Below are positions 16,308-25,170 of a stretch of DNA of 64,000 nt, in pieces (positions within the stretch are counted from its first letter, which is position 1; every line of letters begins with the position of its first letter). The notes under the pieces were generated by a model, which was given only the letters and a program-made list of their open reading frames with translations, made no database searches and was not told the origin of the DNA. The stretch covers positions 1-64,000 of the forward strand of contig NZ_BBQM01000023.1 of assembly GCF_000876015.1 (NCBI RefSeq), read 5' to 3'. This stretch comes from Cupriavidus basilensis (lineage in GTDB: Bacteria; Pseudomonadota; Gammaproteobacteria; Burkholderiales; Burkholderiaceae). A program made the translations under genes and the position numbers.

Positions 16308-17303
16308 TCAGGCCCGCGGATACAGTCCCAGCCGCTGCGCCTGTACCCGGGCCAGGCCCAGCAGCGCATTGGTGAACGGCGTCGGCACGGCCGTGATCTG
16401 GCCCAGTTCGCGCACGGCGGCCACCAGCGCGTCGAGCTCGACCGGCCTGCCGGCCTCCACGTCCTGCAGCATCGAGGTCTTCATCGCGCCGAGCCGCAGC
16501 GTGACCGCGAGGCGGTCGGCCGGCGCCTGGTCGATCGTGATGCCGCAGCGCTCGCCGATGGCCTTGGCCTCCAGCATCACGGCGGTGACGAAATCGCGCA
16601 CCAGCTCGTCGCCGAGGATGCGGTCCGAGGTGGCGCCGGTCAGCGCGCTGATCGGGTTCATGGTCATGTTGCCCCACAGCTTGTACCAGACATCCTGCTG
16701 GATGCGGTCCGACGCCTTCGCGTCGAACCCGGCGCCGGCGAACATCGCTGCCAGCGCCCTGACGCGCTCGCTCGGCTGCCCGCTCGCCTCGCCCAGGATC
16801 AGGCCGCGGCCCTGGCGGTTGCGCACCACGCCCGGCGCGTCCAGCATGCAGCTCGCGTGCACCACGCAGCCGACGGTCTGCCGCGCCGGAATGGCCGCCG
16901 CGATCGCGCCGTCCGGGTCGACCGAGGCCAGCCGCTTGCCGGCGAACGCCGGGCCCAGGCCATCGCAGAACCACCACGGCACGCCGTTCATCGCGGTCAG
17001 GACGGTCGTGTCCGGACCCAGCAGCGGCGCGATGCGGCCGGCCACGGACGCCAGCGCCGGCGCCTTCACCGCGACCACGACGAGATCCTGCGGGCCGAGC
17101 GCCGCCGGATCGTCGCTGGCGCGCACCGCCACCGCGCGGGGCTCGGCCTCCTGGCCCTCGCCCTCCACCAGCCGCAGCCCGTGGCTGGCCAGCGCATCGA
17201 GCGTGGCGCCGCGCGCGACGACGCTGACCTGCGCCCCCGCCTCGGCCAGCTTCACGCCGATCCAACCGCCGATCGCGCCGGCGCCGTAGATACAAACCTT
17301 CAT
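16308..17303 (-). CDS. 2-dehydropantoate 2-reductase family protein (PanE/ApbA)
   Basis: NADPH-dependent reductase of the ketopantoate reductase family, 331 residues. The Rossmann motif GAGAIGGWIG is at 8-17. The C-terminal helical domain carries the DRIQQDVWYKLWGN segment near 200-214, whose Lys corresponds to the catalytic lysine, and NPISALTG near 219. It converges with the efflux operon. Several PanE paralogues usually occur in Burkholderiales and many act on other 2-oxo acids. The setting among hydroxyacid enzymes makes a catabolic or general 2-oxoacid reductase as likely as pantothenate synthesis. Confidence 0.83.
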   Translation of the reverse strand: MKVCIYGAGAIGGWIGVKLAEAGAQVSVVARGATLDALASHGLRLVEGEGQEAEPRAVAVRASDDPAALGPQDLVVVAVKAPALASVAGRIAPLLGPDTTVLTAMNGVPWWFCDGLGPAFAGKRLASVDPDGAIAAAIPARQTVGCVVHASCMLDAPGVVRNRQGRGLILGEASGQPSERVRALAAMFAGAGFDAKASDRIQQDVWYKLWGNMTMNPISALTGATSDRILGDELVRDFVTAVMLEAKAIGERCGITIDQAPADRLAVTLRLGAMKTSMLQDVEAGRPVELDALVAAVRELGQITAVPTPFTNALLGLARVQAQRLGLYPRA

Positions 17304-17392
17304 CTGTCACTCCTTGTTGCCGGGACCGGTCCGGTCCAACACGACGGAACGCGCCCCCTGGGGCGCCGGCCATCGCCATCACTTGCCGTGGA

Positions 17393-17932
17393 TCACCTGC
17401 TGTGGTCGTGGCGGTCCCCGCCCATCGGGTCGACGATGATCATGGTGCGGTCGAGCACGCCGCGGTCGTCGAAGTAGATGCTGAAATGCGCCTGCAGATA
17501 GCCGTTCGTGTACATCCGGTACGACCATGCCTCGCGCTTCATCAGCGGGTAATACTCCACCGGCTCGCGCGGCATGCCGAAGCGCTCGACCACGTCCTGC
17601 TTGGTCCAGACGCCGGGCTTGGCTTCGTAGATCTCCTTCTCGGTCAGCATCTGGCGGAAGTTCGTCAGCCTGCCGCCGGCGTCGAAGTCCGCCGCGTAGA
17701 CCTCGTGCCCGAGCGGCTGCCGCGAGTAGATCCAGCGGCTGGTGCCGCCGGCAAGCCGGTAGGTCTCCGTGGGCGCGCCGAACGTATCGCGCACGGCACT
17801 TTCCGGGCTGCCGATCATCTTCTGCGCGGTCTGGACGGGTTCCAGCGACGCGCAGGCGGACAGCGCGGCCGCCGCCGCCAGCGCGGCGATCCATCGGGTG
17901 ATTCGATATGTTCGATATGTTCGATATGACAT
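17393..17932 (-). CDS. Predicted lipoprotein, BamE/SmpA-like fold
   Basis: Exported protein of 179 residues. An unusual N-terminus (SYRTYRTYRIT) encoded by a 9-bp triplicate repeat precedes a hydrophobic segment (about 14-25) and lipobox LSAC, giving a lipid-modified Cys near residue 26. The mature part has two similar halves (MIGSPESAVRDTFGAPTE, then WTKQDVVERFGMPREP), each reading like the small alpha-beta unit of BamE/OmlA-type lipoproteins in which a G-x-P turn follows a helix. Function unknown; such proteins often help outer-membrane assembly. It starts 90 bp upstream of the ketopantoate reductase gene on the same strand and is divergent from the porin at 18348. Confidence 0.75.
   Translation of the reverse strand: MSYRTYRTYRITRWIAALAAAAALSACASLEPVQTAQKMIGSPESAVRDTFGAPTETYRLAGGTSRWIYSRQPLGHEVYAADFDAGGRLTNFRQMLTEKEIYEAKPGVWTKQDVVERFGMPREPVEYYPLMKREAWSYRMYTNGYLQAHFSIYFDDRGVLDRTMIIVDPMGGDRHDHSR
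17902..17928. repeat. Perfect 9-bp tandem repeat, three copies
   Basis: TTCGATATG is repeated three times without change inside the first codons of the lipoprotein gene, giving the RTY repeats just before the signal-peptide hydrophobic core. Length change in units of 9 bp would keep the frame. Confidence 0.9.
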
Positions 17933-18253
17933 GAGCACTCTCCAGCGTCGATGCAGGCCGGTCCCGGGAACGGAAACCGGCTCCGATGCGTCAGCATAGC
18001 CCCCTTGATCGTCCACCTCGCCGGGGGTGCCCGCGCACCGGATCCTCGCCGCGCCTCCGGCAAACCCGCATCATGAAATCCGGGATCATTATTGTACTTT
18101 GCGATTATCCGATAATTCCGACTCTCCGGTTTATCTATTGCAGGACAATGTTGTAGAAAATCACTAGACATGACACTCCGTGCCGCTTTCCGAAATCGGC
18201 ACCGCAAACCCCGCTTCGCCCCGTATCCCGCCTGTGGCAAGGACCAGCGCCAG

Positions 18254-18282
18254 TTGTCATGCTGGCGCAATCCAGGCGTAAT
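18254..18282 (+). promoter_or_regulatory. Candidate porin promoter with overlapping inverted repeat
   Basis: TTGTCA (18254-18259) and CGTAAT (18277-18282) are 17 bp apart, a fair sigma-70 match, 66 bp before the porin ATG. The -35 box is inside the loop of an inverted repeat, GCGCCAG (18247-18253) and CTGGCGC (18262-18268), a plausible operator. The rest of 17933-18347 is AT-rich and holds no gene. Confidence 0.4.
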
Positions 18283-18347
18283 GCGTGCCCCAATAGACTC
18301 CGGTTTCTATTTTTTTATTTCGATAAATGACAAGCCGGAGAACAAAA

Positions 18348-19415
18348 ATGAGGAAGACAAAATCCGCCCGCATCAAGCTGGCGGCGCTGCTGTGCACCGC
18401 GGCGGGCACCGCGCTGGCGCAATCGGGCGTCACGCTGTACGGCGTGGCCGACGTCGGCGTCGAATACCTGTCCAACGCGGCCGCCAAGGGCAGCAAGGGC
18501 AGCGCGTACCGGCTCTCGTCCGGCAACATGTCCACCTCGCGCTGGGGCCTGCGCGGCGTCGAAGACCTCGGCGGCGGCCTGAAGGCGGTGTTCGACCTGG
18601 AAAGCGGCTTCAACCTCGACGACGGCGGGCAAGGCGGCAACCGGCTGTTCGACCGCAGCGCGGTGGTCGGCCTGGCCGGCGATTTCGGACAGGTCACGCT
18701 CGGGCGGCAGACCACCCCGCTGTACGACACCACCATCCGGCTCGACCCGATGGGCTTCGCGCCGCGCTACTCGCTGTTCCGCAGCGACGCGGTGCTGGCC
18801 GGGCGCGCCGACAACGCCATCAAATACCGCCGCAGCGTCTCCGGCCTCACGGTCACGGCGCTGTACAGCTTCGGCCGCACCGGCGCCGGCGAAGTGCCCG
18901 GCGACAACAAGGTCGACCGCAGCCTTGGCGGCAGCCTGTACTACGAGAACGACACCTTCGCCGCCGGCCTCGTCTACGACGAATACCAGGGCACCTCCGT
19001 CGCCGCCCGCAACCAGAAAGACCGCCGCGTGGCGCTCGGCGCCAGCTACGCATTCGGCCCGCTCAGCCCCTACGCCGGCTACCGCTGGCTCAACGGCGAC
19101 GTGGGCGGCGAAGTCCGCTCCAACCTCTACTGGCTCGGCCTGCGCTACAAGGCCACGCCCGCGCTCTCGTTCTCCGGCGCGGCCTACTACACGGACTTCA
19201 GGAACAGCAACGCCGACCCGATGATGTTCGCCGCCTCGGCCAGCTACGTCCTCTCCAAGCGCACCGACGTCTACTTCAACGCCGCCTTCGCGCGCAACAA
19301 GAACGGCTCCGAACTCGGCCTGAACGGCTTCAACGCCACCACCGGCGCGCCCAACAGCGTCATCCCGGGCAGGAACCAGACCGGCGTGGTCGCCGGCGTG
19401 CGGCATCGTTTCTGA
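18348..19415 (+). CDS. Gram-negative porin (Burkholderiales 16-strand type)
   Basis: Trimeric outer-membrane channel of 355 residues. A signal peptide (about 1-23, AALLCTAAGTALA then QS) is followed by the signature QSGVTLYGVADVGVEY of the porin_4 family, the SRWGLRG-type motif (STSRWGLRGVEDLGGG near 62-77) and alternating beta-strand sequence up to the terminal GVRHRF, whose last Phe is the BAM recognition signal. The ATG at 18348 has GGAG 8 bp upstream; an earlier in-frame ATG at 18327 is less likely. It is monocistronic with a strong terminator. Likely allows passive entry of small anionic substrates; specificity unknown. Confidence 0.92.
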   Translation: MRKTKSARIKLAALLCTAAGTALAQSGVTLYGVADVGVEYLSNAAAKGSKGSAYRLSSGNMSTSRWGLRGVEDLGGGLKAVFDLESGFNLDDGGQGGNRLFDRSAVVGLAGDFGQVTLGRQTTPLYDTTIRLDPMGFAPRYSLFRSDAVLAGRADNAIKYRRSVSGLTVTALYSFGRTGAGEVPGDNKVDRSLGGSLYYENDTFAAGLVYDEYQGTSVAARNQKDRRVALGASYAFGPLSPYAGYRWLNGDVGGEVRSNLYWLGLRYKATPALSFSGAAYYTDFRNSNADPMMFAASASYVLSKRTDVYFNAAFARNKNGSELGLNGFNATTGAPNSVIPGRNQTGVVAGVRHRF

Positions 19416-19462
19416 GGCGCCAACGCATATCGACGCTCTCCGCCTGAAACGGGAGCCTTGCG

Positions 19463-19493
19463 CCCACCGCGTTCCGACGCGGTGGGTTTTTTT
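19463..19493 (+). terminator. Rho-independent terminator of the porin gene
   Basis: Perfect 9-bp stem CCCACCGCG and CGCGGTGGG with a six-base loop, followed by seven T residues. The clearest intrinsic terminator of the window, 48 bp after the porin stop codon. Confidence 0.93.
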
Positions 19494-19909
19494 GTTTCGC
19501 AGTGACGCGGTAACGCAGATCGTCGAACTGTGCCAAGGTGCCATACGGGGGCGCAGCGTTCCACGGAATGGTCTGTGATTTCCGAGACGCTGCCCCGGCA
19601 ATCCGGAAACGGGATACTCGCCGAAAATTCCGAGTTGGCACAGGTCTTCACGCTGCCGTGGTCAGCTCCTGGACCACATGGCCTTCGGCGACCGCTTCGC
19701 ATTGCGCGATGGCGAATCCGATCCCAGGCGGGTTCGAGGGCGAATGGACGCGTTCCGAAGCATGTTCACCCCGCCGGCGTAGACCCGCCCTGCGGTTACA
19801 CCCGCCATCCACGACGCATTCACCTCCTCCCGGTCCTGTGCCGCCACCACAGGACCATGACAGTCAGCAGGACAATGCAAAGCGACGATGCCACAAACGC
19901 GGCATCGCC
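19494..19909. other. Gene-poor interval between porin and FAD oxidase genes
   Basis: About 415 bp with open frames on both strands, none of which has a ribosome site, a recognisable domain or sensible composition. It may hold remnants of a decayed gene. The two neighbouring genes converge here. Confidence 0.4.
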
Positions 19910-21337
19910 CTAACCAAACACCTTCCCCGGATTCATGATCCCCAGCGGATCCAGCGCCTGCTTGACCCTGCGCATCAATGCCAGTTCCAGCGGATCCTTG
20001 CAGCGGACCAGTTCGTCCACCCTGGCCTGACCGATGCCCTGCTCGGCGCTGATCGATCCGGCGTGGCGGCGCACGCTGTCGTGCACGAAGCGCAGGATGC
20101 CGTCCGCGCTGGCCAACAGTTCGGCGTCGCTGCTGGCGGCCGTGCGGATCACGTTGTAGTGCAGGTTGCCGTCGCCGAGGTGGCCGAAGGTGACGCAGCG
20201 CGCGCCGGGATGGCGCTCGCGCAGGCGAGCGCCGGTTTCCTCGACGAAACCGGCGATGCGCGAGGTCGGCACCGAGATGTCGTGCTTCACGCATTTGCCG
20301 TGCTCGGCCAGCGCCAGCGTGATGCTCTCGCGCAGGTGCCAGAAGGCGTCGGCCTGGGCCAGGCTGCCGGCGATGGCGGCGTCGCCGATCTCGCCGGCGT
20401 CGAGTGCTTCGCCCAGCAGGCGTTCGAGGCGGCCGCGCGCGTGCTCGCCGCCGTCGCCGCCGTCGCCGCCTTCATCGCTGTCGGAGGTTTCGAGCAGCAC
20501 GTACCAGGGCGCGCCCGCGGGCAGCGGCAGGCGTTGCCGCGGGAATACGCGCGTCACCAGTTCGAGCGCGTCGCCAGACATCAGTTCGAAGCCGGTCAGC
20601 GCCGCGCCGGCGCGCGCGCGGCTGCGCGCCAGCAGCGCGACGGCGGCGGCGATCGAGTCGGTGGCGGCCAGCGCCGTGCCTTGCGCCGCCGGCAACGGGA
20701 AGAGCTTGAGCGTGGCCGCGGTGATGATGCCGAGCGTGCCTTCGCTGCCGATGTAGAGATCGCGCAGGTCGTAGCCGGCGTTGTCCTTGCGCAGCCCGCG
20801 CAGGCCATGCCAGATCTCGCCTTCGGCGGTGACAACCTCGATGCCGAGCGCCAGTTCGCGCGCGTTGCCGTAGCGCAGCACCTGGGTGCCGCCGGCGTTG
20901 CTGGCGAGGTTGCCGCCGATCATGCAGCTGCCTTCGGCGCCCAGCGACAGCGGGAACAGCCGGCCGGCCGCGTGCGCGGCGGCCTGCACCGCCTGCAGCA
21001 CGCAGCCGGCTTCGACAGTGATGGTGTCGTTGGCGGTGTCGATCTCGCGCACGCGGTCGAGGCGGCCCAGCAGGACCACCACCGCGCGGCCGCTGGCATC
21101 GGGCGTGGCGCCGCCGCACTGGCCGGTGTTGCCGCCCTGCGGCACCACCGGCGCGCCGTGCCGCGCGCACAGGCGGACCACGGCCGCCACTTCCTCGGTG
21201 CTGCCCGGGCGCACCACGGCGAGCGCGCTGCCGCGATAGAGCTTGCGCCAGTCGGTCAGGTACGGCGCGGCGTCGGCGCCAGTCAATACATGGTACTGGC
21301 CCAGCAGGGCTTGCAGGGCATCTAGCAGGACAGGCAT
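19910..21337 (-). CDS. FAD-linked 2-hydroxyacid oxidase (GlcD/D-lactate dehydrogenase family)
   Basis: Flavoprotein of the vanillyl-alcohol oxidase family, 475 residues, oxidising D-2-hydroxy acids such as D-lactate, glycolate or D-2-hydroxyglutarate. The FAD-binding half (about 35-220) contains PQGGNTGQCGGATP near 66-79 and the GSCMIGGNLASNAGG segment. The C-terminal half has the metal/substrate motif GHLGDGNLHYN near 398-408 and ends with MNPGKVFG, as in GlcD and LldD2-type enzymes. A Gly/Asp-rich loop (SDEGGDGGDGGE) near 292-303 is encoded by a 9-bp repeat. It is the last gene of a leftward operon, 13 bp after the NAD-type hydroxyacid dehydrogenase. No GlcE/GlcF partner is next to it. Confidence 0.87.
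   Translation of the reverse strand: MPVLLDALQALLGQYHVLTGADAAPYLTDWRKLYRGSALAVVRPGSTEEVAAVVRLCARHGAPVVPQGGNTGQCGGATPDASGRAVVVLLGRLDRVREIDTANDTITVEAGCVLQAVQAAAHAAGRLFPLSLGAEGSCMIGGNLASNAGGTQVLRYGNARELALGIEVVTAEGEIWHGLRGLRKDNAGYDLRDLYIGSEGTLGIITAATLKLFPLPAAQGTALAATDSIAAAVALLARSRARAGAALTGFELMSGDALELVTRVFPRQRLPLPAGAPWYVLLETSDSDEGGDGGDGGEHARGRLERLLGEALDAGEIGDAAIAGSLAQADAFWHLRESITLALAEHGKCVKHDISVPTSRIAGFVEETGARLRERHPGARCVTFGHLGDGNLHYNVIRTAASSDAELLASADGILRFVHDSVRRHAGSISAEQGIGQARVDELVRCKDPLELALMRRVKQALDPLGIMNPGKVFG
20446..20472. repeat. 9-bp tandem repeat inside the FAD oxidase gene
   Basis: About three units of GCCGCCGTC that encode the GGDGGD loop. Relatives have a shorter loop at this place, so this is probably a recent expansion. 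Confidence 0.6.
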
Positions 21338-21350
21338 GAATCTGGTTTCC

Positions 21351-22301
21351 TCAATCGCGGATCGGCGTAATCAGCCCGCGCCCTTGCAGGTAGGACGCGG
21401 CGTTGTCGATCACGAGCTGCGCCATGTCGCGGCGCGTTTCGTGCGTGGCGCTGCCGACGTGGGGCATCAGCACCACGCTGTCCAGCGCCTTGAGCGCGTC
21501 GGGCACCGCCGGCTCGCGCTCCAGCACGTCGAGGCCGGCGCCGCCCAGCCGTCCAGCCGCCAGCGCCGCCACCATCGCGTCCTGGTCGATCACGGTGCCG
21601 CGCGCGATATTGACGAGGATGCCTTGGGGCCCAAGCGCCTCGATAATTTGCGCAGACACCAGGTGATGCGTGGCGGGGCCGCCGACGCAGGCCACCACGA
21701 GGAAATCGGCCCAGTCGGCCAGCGCCGCCAGCGAAGGCTCGAAGCGGTAAGGACTGCCGGCCCTGGGACCGCGGTTGTGATAGGCGACCTGCATGTCGAA
21801 GCCCTGCCCGCGCCGCGCGATGGCCTCGCCGATGCGGCCCATGCCGAGGATGCCCAGCCGCTTGCCGCCGACGCGCGTGGACAGCGGGAACGCGCCGATG
21901 GTGCGCCATTGGCCGCCGCGCACATAGCGGTCGCCTTCGGCGATGCGCCGCGCGGTGGCGATCAGCAGGCCCCAGGCCAGGTCGGCCACGCAGCCGTCGA
22001 GCACGTCCGGCGTGTAGCTGACCTGGATGCCGCGGGCGCGCGCGGCGCCGAGGTCGATGGTTTCGTAGCCCACGCCCCAACTGCAGATCGCTTCCAGTTC
22101 GGGCATGAGCGCCATCATCTGCGCGCTGCAGCCGTAGCGCACCGAGGTCACCGCCACCCGCGCGCCGGCGCCGCGCGCCGCCAGGCAGGCCAGCGGCTCG
22201 CTCTCCCGCCACAACGGGAGGACCTCGTAGCGCTCGCGCAGGCAGGCGTCGGCCCATTCGCCGAGCGGCGCGATCTGCACGATGAAGGGCTTGCGGCTCA
22301 T
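21351..22301 (-). CDS. NAD(P)-dependent D-2-hydroxyacid dehydrogenase
   Basis: Member of the D-isomer specific 2-hydroxyacid dehydrogenase family (GhrB/hydroxypyruvate reductase like), 316 residues. The Rossmann motif GILGMGRIGEAIA lies near 150-162. The catalytic arginine is in NIARGTVID (about 233), the glutamate in VLEREP and the catalytic histidine is His281 in MPHVGSATHETR. The start codon overlaps the stop of the RraA-family gene (ATGA at 22298-22301), so the two are translationally coupled. It likely interconverts a 2-oxo acid and a 2-hydroxy acid, in series with the flavin oxidase just downstream and the Ldh-type enzyme upstream. Confidence 0.87.
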   Translation of the reverse strand: MSRKPFIVQIAPLGEWADACLRERYEVLPLWRESEPLACLAARGAGARVAVTSVRYGCSAQMMALMPELEAICSWGVGYETIDLGAARARGIQVSYTPDVLDGCVADLAWGLLIATARRIAEGDRYVRGGQWRTIGAFPLSTRVGGKRLGILGMGRIGEAIARRGQGFDMQVAYHNRGPRAGSPYRFEPSLAALADWADFLVVACVGGPATHHLVSAQIIEALGPQGILVNIARGTVIDQDAMVAALAAGRLGGAGLDVLEREPAVPDALKALDSVVLMPHVGSATHETRRDMAQLVIDNAASYLQGRGLITPIRD

Positions 22302-22960
22302 TTGAGCGGGATGTAGTTGGCCGCGGCGGCGGCTTCGGCGAAGGTCTTGCCCTCCCGGATGCCGCGCTCGACCGCGAGGTCGACTTCGAGCGCCTGCTCG
22401 GCGGCGGCAAGCGCGCGTTCGATGTCGGCGGCGGGCACCACCACGATGCCGGTATCGTCGCCGATCACCAGGTCGCCTTCGCTGACCGGCACGCCGCCGA
22501 TGGTCACGGTGCCGCCCAGCTGCTGCAGCTTCAGGCGCGTCTTGCCGGTCAGCGGCGTGACCCAGCGGCTGGCCAGCCACAGGCCGGCGGCCTCGATCTC
22601 GTCGGTGTCGCGGCAGGCGCCGTCGATGACCACGGCGGTGGCGCCGCGCGCCACGGCGGCGGTGGAGGCGATGCCGCCGAAAGTGGAGATCGGCGCGCCG
22701 CCCACGTCGATCATCAGCACCTTGCCGGGGCCGCTTGCCGCGACCAGCTTGCCGACCGCGAAATCGGCGCGGTCGAAATCGCCGAGCTGGCCCCAGCTAT
22801 GGCGCGCCGTGGCGGCAAAGCCGGCGATGCGCCCGCCGCCGCTGCGGCGCGCGATGCCCTGCACCACGCCGGCGATGCCGAGGGTGTCGAGCGCGTCCGA
22901 CCAGGTGCTGCTGCCGATGCGGCCGCAGCGCGCGAGGAGGTCTTGCTGTGCTTGCGTCAT
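22298..22960 (-). CDS. RraA family protein, possible oxaloacetate decarboxylase / HMG aldolase
   Basis: Protein of 220 residues of the RraA-like fold (HMG/CHA aldolase, formerly demethylmenaquinone methyltransferase). The central GGAPISTFGGI segment and DGACRDTDEI near 105-114 hold the Arg-Asp pair that binds metal and substrate in catabolic aldolases of this family. These enzymes cleave 4-hydroxy-4-methyl-2-oxoglutarate or decarboxylate oxaloacetate and release pyruvate. In an operon of hydroxyacid dehydrogenases the enzymatic role is more likely than inhibition of RNase E, but no substrate can be assigned. Confidence 0.83.
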   Translation of the reverse strand: MTQAQQDLLARCGRIGSSTWSDALDTLGIAGVVQGIARRSGGGRIAGFAATARHSWGQLGDFDRADFAVGKLVAASGPGKVLMIDVGGAPISTFGGIASTAAVARGATAVVIDGACRDTDEIEAAGLWLASRWVTPLTGKTRLKLQQLGGTVTIGGVPVSEGDLVIGDDTGIVVVPAADIERALAAAEQALEVDLAVERGIREGKTFAEAAAAANYIPLK

Positions 22961-23003
22961 GATGTTGTCCCTGTGTGCGTGAAAAAAGAGAGCCGCCGCC
23001 GCG

Positions 23004-23972
23004 TCAGTCGATCTGCGCGCCGGACAGGCGCACGGCTTCGGCCCAGTGCTTCGCCTCGCCCTGCACGAAGGCCTGGAACTGGGCCGGCGGCGTGTTGTTG
23101 ACCTCGCCGCCCATCTCCACCAGCTTCTGCGTCACCTCCGGCGTGGCGACGATCCGCGCCACGTCCTGGTAGATCTTGTCGCGCAGCGCCGGCGAGAGGC
23201 TGGCCGGCGCGAACAGGCCGAACCACGTGGCCGCCGAGAAATCCGGCATGCCGGCCTGGGCGAAGGTGGGCACGTCGGCGATGGCGCCGATGCGCTCCGG
23301 GTTGGCCAGCGCGATCGCCTTGAGCTTGCCGGACTTGATGTGCGGCAGCGCGGCCGACAGCGTGACGAAGGCCATCTTGACCTGCCCGCCGAGCAGGTCG
23401 GTCAGCATGGGTGCGTCGCCGCGGTAGGGGATGTGCACCATCTGCAGCTTGTTGCGCCCCTTGAACAGCTCGCCGGTCAGGTGCTGCGGCGTGCCGTTGC
23501 CGGTGGAGGCGAAGCTCAGGCCCGGATTGGCGCGCGCGTAGGCGATCAGCTCGGGCAGCGTCTTGACCGGCAGCGACGGCGTGACCACCAGCACCAGCGG
23601 GATGGTGGAAGTCAGCGTGATCGGGGCGAAATCCTTGACCGGATCGTAGTTGAGCTTCTTGTACAGGCTCGCGCTGATCGTGTGCGCCGCGGTGGTCAGG
23701 TACAGCGTGTAGCCGTCGCCGGGCGAGCGCGCCACCAGCTCGGCGCCGAGCAGCGTGCCCGCGCCGGGCCGGTTGTTGACCACCACCGGCTGGCCCCAGG
23801 CGTTCGAGAGTTTCTCCGCCAGCAGCCGCGCGATCACGTCGGTCGCGCCACCGGCCGGATACGGCACCACCAGGCTGACCGGCTTGGCCGGAAAGGTGTC
23901 GGCCATCGCCGGCATGCCGAAAAGCGCGCCGGCCAGCAGCCATGCGCACGCCATCCATCGCCTCGGTTTCAT
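23004..23972 (-). CDS. Bug/TctC-family periplasmic solute receptor
   Basis: Extracytoplasmic receptor of the tripartite tricarboxylate (TTT) family, 322 residues, binding carboxylate ligands in the periplasm. Signal peptide about 1-24 (ending AMA). Family hallmarks follow: FPAKPVSLVVPYPAGGATDVIAR near 27-49, VNNRPGAG near 66-73, and a C-terminal PSLSPALRDK-type helix. No TctA/TctB membrane subunits are encoded nearby, the usual situation for the expanded Bug set of Burkholderiales. It lies between RraA and Ldh genes and presumably captures the acid that the operon breaks down. Confidence 0.9.
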   Translation of the reverse strand: MKPRRWMACAWLLAGALFGMPAMADTFPAKPVSLVVPYPAGGATDVIARLLAEKLSNAWGQPVVVNNRPGAGTLLGAELVARSPGDGYTLYLTTAAHTISASLYKKLNYDPVKDFAPITLTSTIPLVLVVTPSLPVKTLPELIAYARANPGLSFASTGNGTPQHLTGELFKGRNKLQMVHIPYRGDAPMLTDLLGGQVKMAFVTLSAALPHIKSGKLKAIALANPERIGAIADVPTFAQAGMPDFSAATWFGLFAPASLSPALRDKIYQDVARIVATPEVTQKLVEMGGEVNNTPPAQFQAFVQGEAKHWAEAVRLSGAQID

Positions 23973-24006
23973 CGTCTGTCTCCTTGAGTTTTTGTAGGTT
24001 GTGCCG

Positions 24007-25125
24007 CTACCGCGCCGCGCGCGGATCCGGGTCCCGCAGCACGTACTGCGCCCCGCAGCGCGCGCAGATCTCGCGCACGTGGGCGTCGAGCCGCGCGGGC
24101 ACCGGGATGCCGTGCGCCAGCCGGTGCCGCCGCGTCTGTTCCTCGGGGTCGCCCGCCACCAGCACGGGCTGGGCGGGATCGGCGCTCGGGGTCTCGTGCA
24201 TGACGTCGATGGCGGCGTCGAGGTCGGCCTCGAACTCGCCCTCCTCGCGGAAGCTGCGCGGATCGATGGCCATGAAGAAGTGGCCGATGTTGTCGGGGTC
24301 GCCCGGCTTCTGCGTGCGCTGGCGCAGCGGCGAGAACGAGCCGCCCGTCAGCGTGCCGCCGAGGATGTGGACCATCATCGCCAGGCCGTAGCCCTTGTGG
24401 CTGCCGTGCTCCAGCGAGCCGCCCAGCGGCGTGAGGCCGCCGTCCGGCCGCTTGAACACGTAGTCCATGCCGAGGTGCGGATCGGCCACCGGCGCGCCGT
24501 CCGCATCGACCACCCAGCCTTGCGGCAAGGGCTTGTCGTTGAGGTGATAGACCTTGACCTTGTTGGCGGCCACGGTGGTGGTCGACATGTCGAGCACGAA
24601 GGGCGGATGGCGCCCGGCCGGCGCGGCGAACGCAAGCGGATTGGTGCCCAGCACCGGCACCGTGGCGCGCGGCGGCACCAGGCTGATGCCGCGCGTGGCC
24701 GTGCAGACGAAGCCGAGCAGCCCGCGCGCGGCGGCCATGCGGGCATAGACGCCGGCCGCGCCGAAATGATGGGAGTTGCGCACGCCCACCACGGCCACGC
24801 CATGCAACAGCGCCTTGTCGGCGGCCAGCTCCATCGCCATCGCCGCGACCGGGTGGCCGAGCCCGGCGCCGCCGTCGACCAGCGCGGTGCAGCCGGCGTC
24901 GCGCACCACCCGCGGCCGCGCCTGCAGTTGCAGCATGCCGGACTGGCGCATCTCTTCGTACATCATCAGCATCGAGACGCCGTGCGAATCAACGCCGAAC
25001 AGGTCGGTCTCGACCATCAGCCCGGCGGTCACGCCGGCGAGGTCGTCGGCCATGCCCCAGGCATGGAGGACATTGAGGATCTGCCGGCGAACCACGTCCG
25101 CCGGGACATGCAGGATTTCGGTCAT
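24007..25125 (-). CDS. Ldh-family malate/L-sulfolactate-type dehydrogenase
   Basis: NAD(P)-dependent 2-hydroxyacid dehydrogenase of the MDH2 (LDH2/MDH2, YlbC/ComC) family, 372 residues, a fold unrelated to classical lactate dehydrogenases. Visible landmarks: DLFGVDSHGV near 41-50 with the catalytic His, VRNSHHFGAAGVYA near 118-131 and GTNPLAFAAPA near 161-171 for cofactor binding, and EHGSHKGYGLAM near 239-250. Relatives oxidise malate, ureidoglycolate, sulfolactate or 2,3-diketogulonate. It is flanked by two Bug receptor genes in the same direction. Two cysteines in an unusual C-terminal extension (CARCG) have no known role. Confidence 0.87.
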   Translation of the reverse strand: MTEILHVPADVVRRQILNVLHAWGMADDLAGVTAGLMVETDLFGVDSHGVSMLMMYEEMRQSGMLQLQARPRVVRDAGCTALVDGGAGLGHPVAAMAMELAADKALLHGVAVVGVRNSHHFGAAGVYARMAAARGLLGFVCTATRGISLVPPRATVPVLGTNPLAFAAPAGRHPPFVLDMSTTTVAANKVKVYHLNDKPLPQGWVVDADGAPVADPHLGMDYVFKRPDGGLTPLGGSLEHGSHKGYGLAMMVHILGGTLTGGSFSPLRQRTQKPGDPDNIGHFFMAIDPRSFREEGEFEADLDAAIDVMHETPSADPAQPVLVAGDPEEQTRRHRLAHGIPVPARLDAHVREICARCGAQYVLRDPDPRAAR

Positions 25126-25170
25126 GGGCGCGAGTCGCCTTGTCGGTTGGTGGAGGTCACGCGAAGCCGT

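Noticed and set aside
14380..17382. A 1,000-codon minus-strand frame across efflux and reductase genes
   Set aside because: Arg/Gly-rich shadow of macB, the outer membrane factor and the reductase; no ribosome site or domain.
17902..17928. Short perfect repeats considered as CRISPR or iterons
   Set aside because: Units are 9 bp without spacers and lie inside a reading frame; no cas or rep genes in the window.
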